From Halostella pelagica (GTDB lineage: Archaea; Halobacteriota; Halobacteria; Halobacteriales; Natronoarchaeaceae), in NCBI GenBank assembly GCA_005954745.1, contig CP040678.1, forward strand, positions 3,100,001 through 3,164,000: a stretch of DNA of 64,000 nt, in the 5' to 3' direction. The stretch's first letter is position 1, and every line of letters starts with the position of its first letter. The position numbers were made by a program, and so were the translations under genes. Shown here piece by piece: positions 61,818-64,000 of this stretch. The notes beneath the pieces were generated by a model. The model searched no databases, had not been told where the DNA came from, and saw nothing but the letters and a program-made list of their open reading frames with translations.

Positions 61818-62003
61818 CTACCCCCGATCTCCGCCCGTCCCGTCGATAAACGCCTGCAGGTCGTCGTAGCAGTCGAGGCAGAGAAACTGCGACGACGGTT
61901 CGACCGCTTCGCCGTCAGAGTCGACTACTTCGGTTTCGACTGTCGCGTGCCGCTCCTGAGTGTCGATGGTGGTGTTGCATCGCCCGCAGTCGAAGGTCGG
62001 CAT
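61818..62003 (-). CDS. Small zinc-ribbon protein
   Basis: A 61-residue acidic protein with four cysteines in two pairs (C6-x2-C9 in FDCGRCN and C42-x2-C45 in FLCLDCYDDL), a zinc ribbon of unknown role. The ATG at 62003 overlaps the stop of the upstream gene (TGATG), fixing the start. Confidence 0.75.
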   Translation of the reverse strand: MPTFDCGRCNTTIDTQERHATVETEVVDSDGEAVEPSSQFLCLDCYDDLQAFIDGTGGDRG

Positions 62004-62344
62004 CACCGGCCGAACAGTCGCTCGGGGAGCGACCTGGACTGGGTCTGCTGGCCCCGTCCCAGCCGACTCCGGAGACCACCGCTCTGTTGGGTCTGGCCGC
62101 CGCCGAACCGCCGCTTTACCTCCTGTCGGATCATATCGATGTCGGCCACCTTGTCGGTCCGCCGCTGCTCGGCGCGCCGCAGGAACAGCCCGACCGCGAG
62201 AAACATCGCCGCGTCCTTGAGTTCCGAACGGAAGCGCTGCCGGTCGTTTCGCACCACGAGCGCCTTCAGCAGCGACAGGCCGCCGATGGCGAAGTACAGT
62301 CGTGAATCCGTTCCCCTTCCCCTGAACATGTCTGTCACAGACAT
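62003..62344 (-). CDS. Small conserved membrane-associated haloarchaeal protein
   Basis: A 113-residue protein starting MSVTDMFRGRGTDSRLYFAI with two hydrophobic helices (LYFAIGGLSLLKALVV and MFLAVGLFLRR) and a basic Gln/Gly-rich C-terminal half (GGGQTQQSGGLRSRLGRGQQ). No family known to me. An ATG at 62329 is another possible start. It is upstream of and coupled with the zinc-ribbon gene. Confidence 0.65.
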   Translation of the reverse strand: MSVTDMFRGRGTDSRLYFAIGGLSLLKALVVRNDRQRFRSELKDAAMFLAVGLFLRRAEQRRTDKVADIDMIRQEVKRRFGGGQTQQSGGLRSRLGRGQQTQSRSLPERLFGR

Positions 62345-62413
62345 CGCATCGGGTATACTCCGCACGACGGGTTAACTGTTCGCTCGTACCCCTGTGCGGA
62401 CCATTCAGTTCGC

Positions 62414-63073
62414 TTACCGCCCTTTCTTCAGCCGGGATCCGATCTTCCGCGGGAGGCCGGCCTCCTCGACTACCCGTTGCACTTCAGCGACGTCGTACTC
62501 GACCCGGTACTCCTCGACCGTCAGCGCGTCGAGATCGAGAACAGCATACGCGGCCCGCGGGTCGCCGTCCCGCGGTTGACCGACGCTGCCGGGGTTCATC
62601 ACGATTCCCTCCTCGTACTGCTCGTGGCCCTGAACGTGTGTGTGACCCATGATCAATGCGTCCTCGTCGCCCAGCAGATGCGGGGAGAAGTCGTCGGGAT
62701 ACGTGTACCGGTCCGGGTCGTCGGGGTGGCCGTGGACGATTTTCACGCGGCCGTCGCACTCGATGTGCTCGTCCGGCAGCGCGGCCAGCCACTCGATCCG
62801 GTCGTCCGACAGCGTCTCTCTCGCGTGTTCGACGCCCGCGCCGGCCATGCTGTTGAACCGGAACTCGGTTCCGGTCGCCACTGCGCGGTCGTGATTCCCC
62901 ATCACCGTCGGGACGTTCCGCTCCCGGACCGCATCGACGCACTCGGCGTGCCAGGGGTTGTAGCCGACGACATCGCCGGCACAGAGCAGGCCGTCCACGG
63001 CCGGCATGTCCTCAAGCACCGCGTCCAGCGCCACCTTGTTACCGTGCACGTCCGAGATCACACCCAATCGCAT
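62414..63073 (-). CDS. Calcineurin-like metallophosphoesterase
   Basis: A 219-residue phosphoesterase of the YfcE/MJ0936 type. Metal motifs are ISDVHGN, CAGDVVGYN, MGNHDRAV, VHGHPDD and MGHTHVQGH, in the right order for a two-metal site. It likely hydrolyses phosphodiesters or phosphomonoesters. The start ATG at 63073 gives the family N-terminus MRLGVISDVHG. Confidence 0.9.
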   Translation of the reverse strand: MRLGVISDVHGNKVALDAVLEDMPAVDGLLCAGDVVGYNPWHAECVDAVRERNVPTVMGNHDRAVATGTEFRFNSMAGAGVEHARETLSDDRIEWLAALPDEHIECDGRVKIVHGHPDDPDRYTYPDDFSPHLLGDEDALIMGHTHVQGHEQYEEGIVMNPGSVGQPRDGDPRAAYAVLDLDALTVEEYRVEYDVAEVQRVVEEAGLPRKIGSRLKKGR

Positions 63074-63123
63074 GAGTACACTGAAACGGGCGCGGTCCTT
63101 GAGGGTTGTCCGCTCTTTCCGTC

Positions 63124-63750
63124 CTACTCGTCGCCGTTGACGACCGCCGTCTCGAACCCGCTGTCGGTCCGCGCGACACCGGCGGCACACACCGCGTGTT
63201 CGAATTCAAGATCGAACGCTTCGCGCACGGCGGTCTCGGCGTCGGTCGCCTCGAAGTCGAACGCCTCGGGGCTGTCCGTTTCGTACGTCGCGACGAGCGT
63301 CGGCTCCTCGACCCGCTCGACGATCAGGGCGTCCTTTCGGACGATTCCGACGTACGCCTGCTTGCCGACCTCGCCGTCGGCATCCCCGTCCGACGAGTCT
63401 TCTCCCGTCCCGCCGCAGAGGACGCCGGCGACCCGCGGCGTGTCGTACTCGTCTTTCTCGTAGTCAAGCGCTAGCAGGCTCTCCGCGAGGGCGTCCCGCG
63501 CGGGATAGCCGAGTTCGATCTTCTCGGTTATCGGGTCGACGTGCGAACCGTTGCCAAGCACCGCCGCGCCGCTCGCGGTCCGCACGCAGTTGTATGAGAT
63601 GTACGGGTTGTCCGTTTCCGGTGCGTCCTCGGTCGGACCGACGGTCAGCGCGTCCTCGCGCTCTGCGATCCGGCGGTTGGGAAACGACCGGGAGGAGACG
63701 CGGTACGCGGCCGCGTCCGTACCGACGACGACGAAGCGTCCGATGTACAT
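63124..63750 (-). CDS. purO: Archaeal IMP cyclohydrolase
   Basis: A 208-residue PurO enzyme, which closes the last ring of IMP in archaeal purine biosynthesis in place of the PurH cyclohydrolase domain. Signature strings are [44 protein letters not shown] and [14 protein letters not shown]. It starts [10 protein letters not shown] at 63750. A halophilic Asp/Glu loop follows LCGGTGED. Confidence 0.92.
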   Translation of the reverse strand: MYIGRFVVVGTDAAAYRVSSRSFPNRRIAEREDALTVGPTEDAPETDNPYISYNCVRTASGAAVLGNGSHVDPITEKIELGYPARDALAESLLALDYEKDEYDTPRVAGVLCGGTGEDSSDGDADGEVGKQAYVGIVRKDALIVERVEEPTLVATYETDSPEAFDFEATDAETAVREAFDLEFEHAVCAAGVARTDSGFETAVVNGDE

Positions 63751-63908
63751 ACGCGAACGTGGACGGAAGCGGGAAAAAGAGGTGTCGATACGCGTGCGTT
63801 CGACGGGTGGAGACGATCGCTTGTCCTGTCGTGTTTCCAGTGCCCGAGCGTAGGTCGCTGAGGTTCAACTTCTTTCGAGGCGGAGTCCCCTTTCTCAAGG
63901 AGTCGTTC

Positions 63909-63925
63909 GAGAATCAGAGATTCTC
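63909..63925. repeat. 7-bp inverted repeat at the right edge
   Basis: GAGAATC-AGA-GATTCTC in a purO-upstream stretch with no gene visible to the window end. It may be a terminator, a palindromic operator or the edge of a mobile element that continues outside. Confidence 0.4.
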
Positions 63926-64000
63926 GTGACTTAGACGGCGGGGAAACAAACTGCCATCGGAAGGAGCGCTATCCCGTCCCGACTCCTACCGCAGGTGAAG

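Noticed and set aside
1-64000. tRNA, rRNA and complete insertion sequences
   Set aside because: I searched the intergenic stretches by eye for tRNA T-loop and cloverleaf signs, rRNA-like sequence and transposase frames and found none; gene-free gaps were too short or showed other signals.

Overview
The window is chromosomal DNA of a halophilic archaeon (class Halobacteria). The evidence is high GC, acidic proteins, many leaderless genes with a TATA-like box about 25-30 bp before the start codon, frequent ATGA/TGATG overlaps, a haloarchaeal surface-glycoprotein signal peptide, Tat lipoproteins, a PGF-CTERM-like tail, and a complete haloarchaeal replication-origin neighbourhood (oapC-oapB-oapA | ORB-rich origin | orc1 | sec11 | polD1 ... 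lysC ... tnaA). I cannot name the genus. I saw no rRNA, tRNA, CRISPR array or complete insertion sequence.

Layout. 0-4.9 kb: 5' part of an S-layer-type glycoprotein gene, then housekeeping genes (VOC protein, membrane protein, DRG GTPase, small protein, phosphoglycolate phosphatase). 4.9-13.5 kb: glycerol catabolism, with a membrane protein and glpK facing left and gpdABC plus an Orc1/Cdc6-like ATPase facing right from a shared operator-like promoter region. 13.5-28.3 kb: N-glycosylation locus with aglB plus a DUF368 polyprenyl-phosphate translocase candidate, AglG-like and GT4 glycosyltransferases, a flippase, three alkaline-phosphatase-superfamily enzymes, aglF, a sugar-nucleotide SDR and aglM. 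28.5-41.2 kb: MATE exporter, AI-2E family protein, acyl-CoA synthetase, thiamine-type ABC transporter (binding protein, permease, ATPase), Tat/PGF-CTERM protein, XPD/DinG-type helicase. 41.3-47.7 kb: mostly poorly characterised small genes and a second MATE protein. 47.9-52.7 kb: replication origin. 52.7-63.8 kb: signal peptidase, DNA polymerase D small subunit, GNAT, RecA/KaiC-like protein, aspartokinase, cold-shock protein, Rieske protein, tryptophanase, small genes, phosphoesterase, purO.

How the parts work together. The gpd/glpK block turns glycerol into glycerol-3-phosphate and dihydroxyacetone phosphate. The agl block makes UDP-sugars, builds a lipid-linked glycan, flips it and transfers it to secreted proteins such as the glycoprotein at the left edge; the DUF368 protein next to aglB probably recycles the lipid carrier. 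The origin block carries at least seven origin recognition box (ORB)-like sites, two of them outside the orc1 intergenic region and bracketing oapCBA-ori-orc1. Three mosaic structured repeats directly follow the stop codons of orc1, polD1 and lysC; they are the least explained structure in the window.
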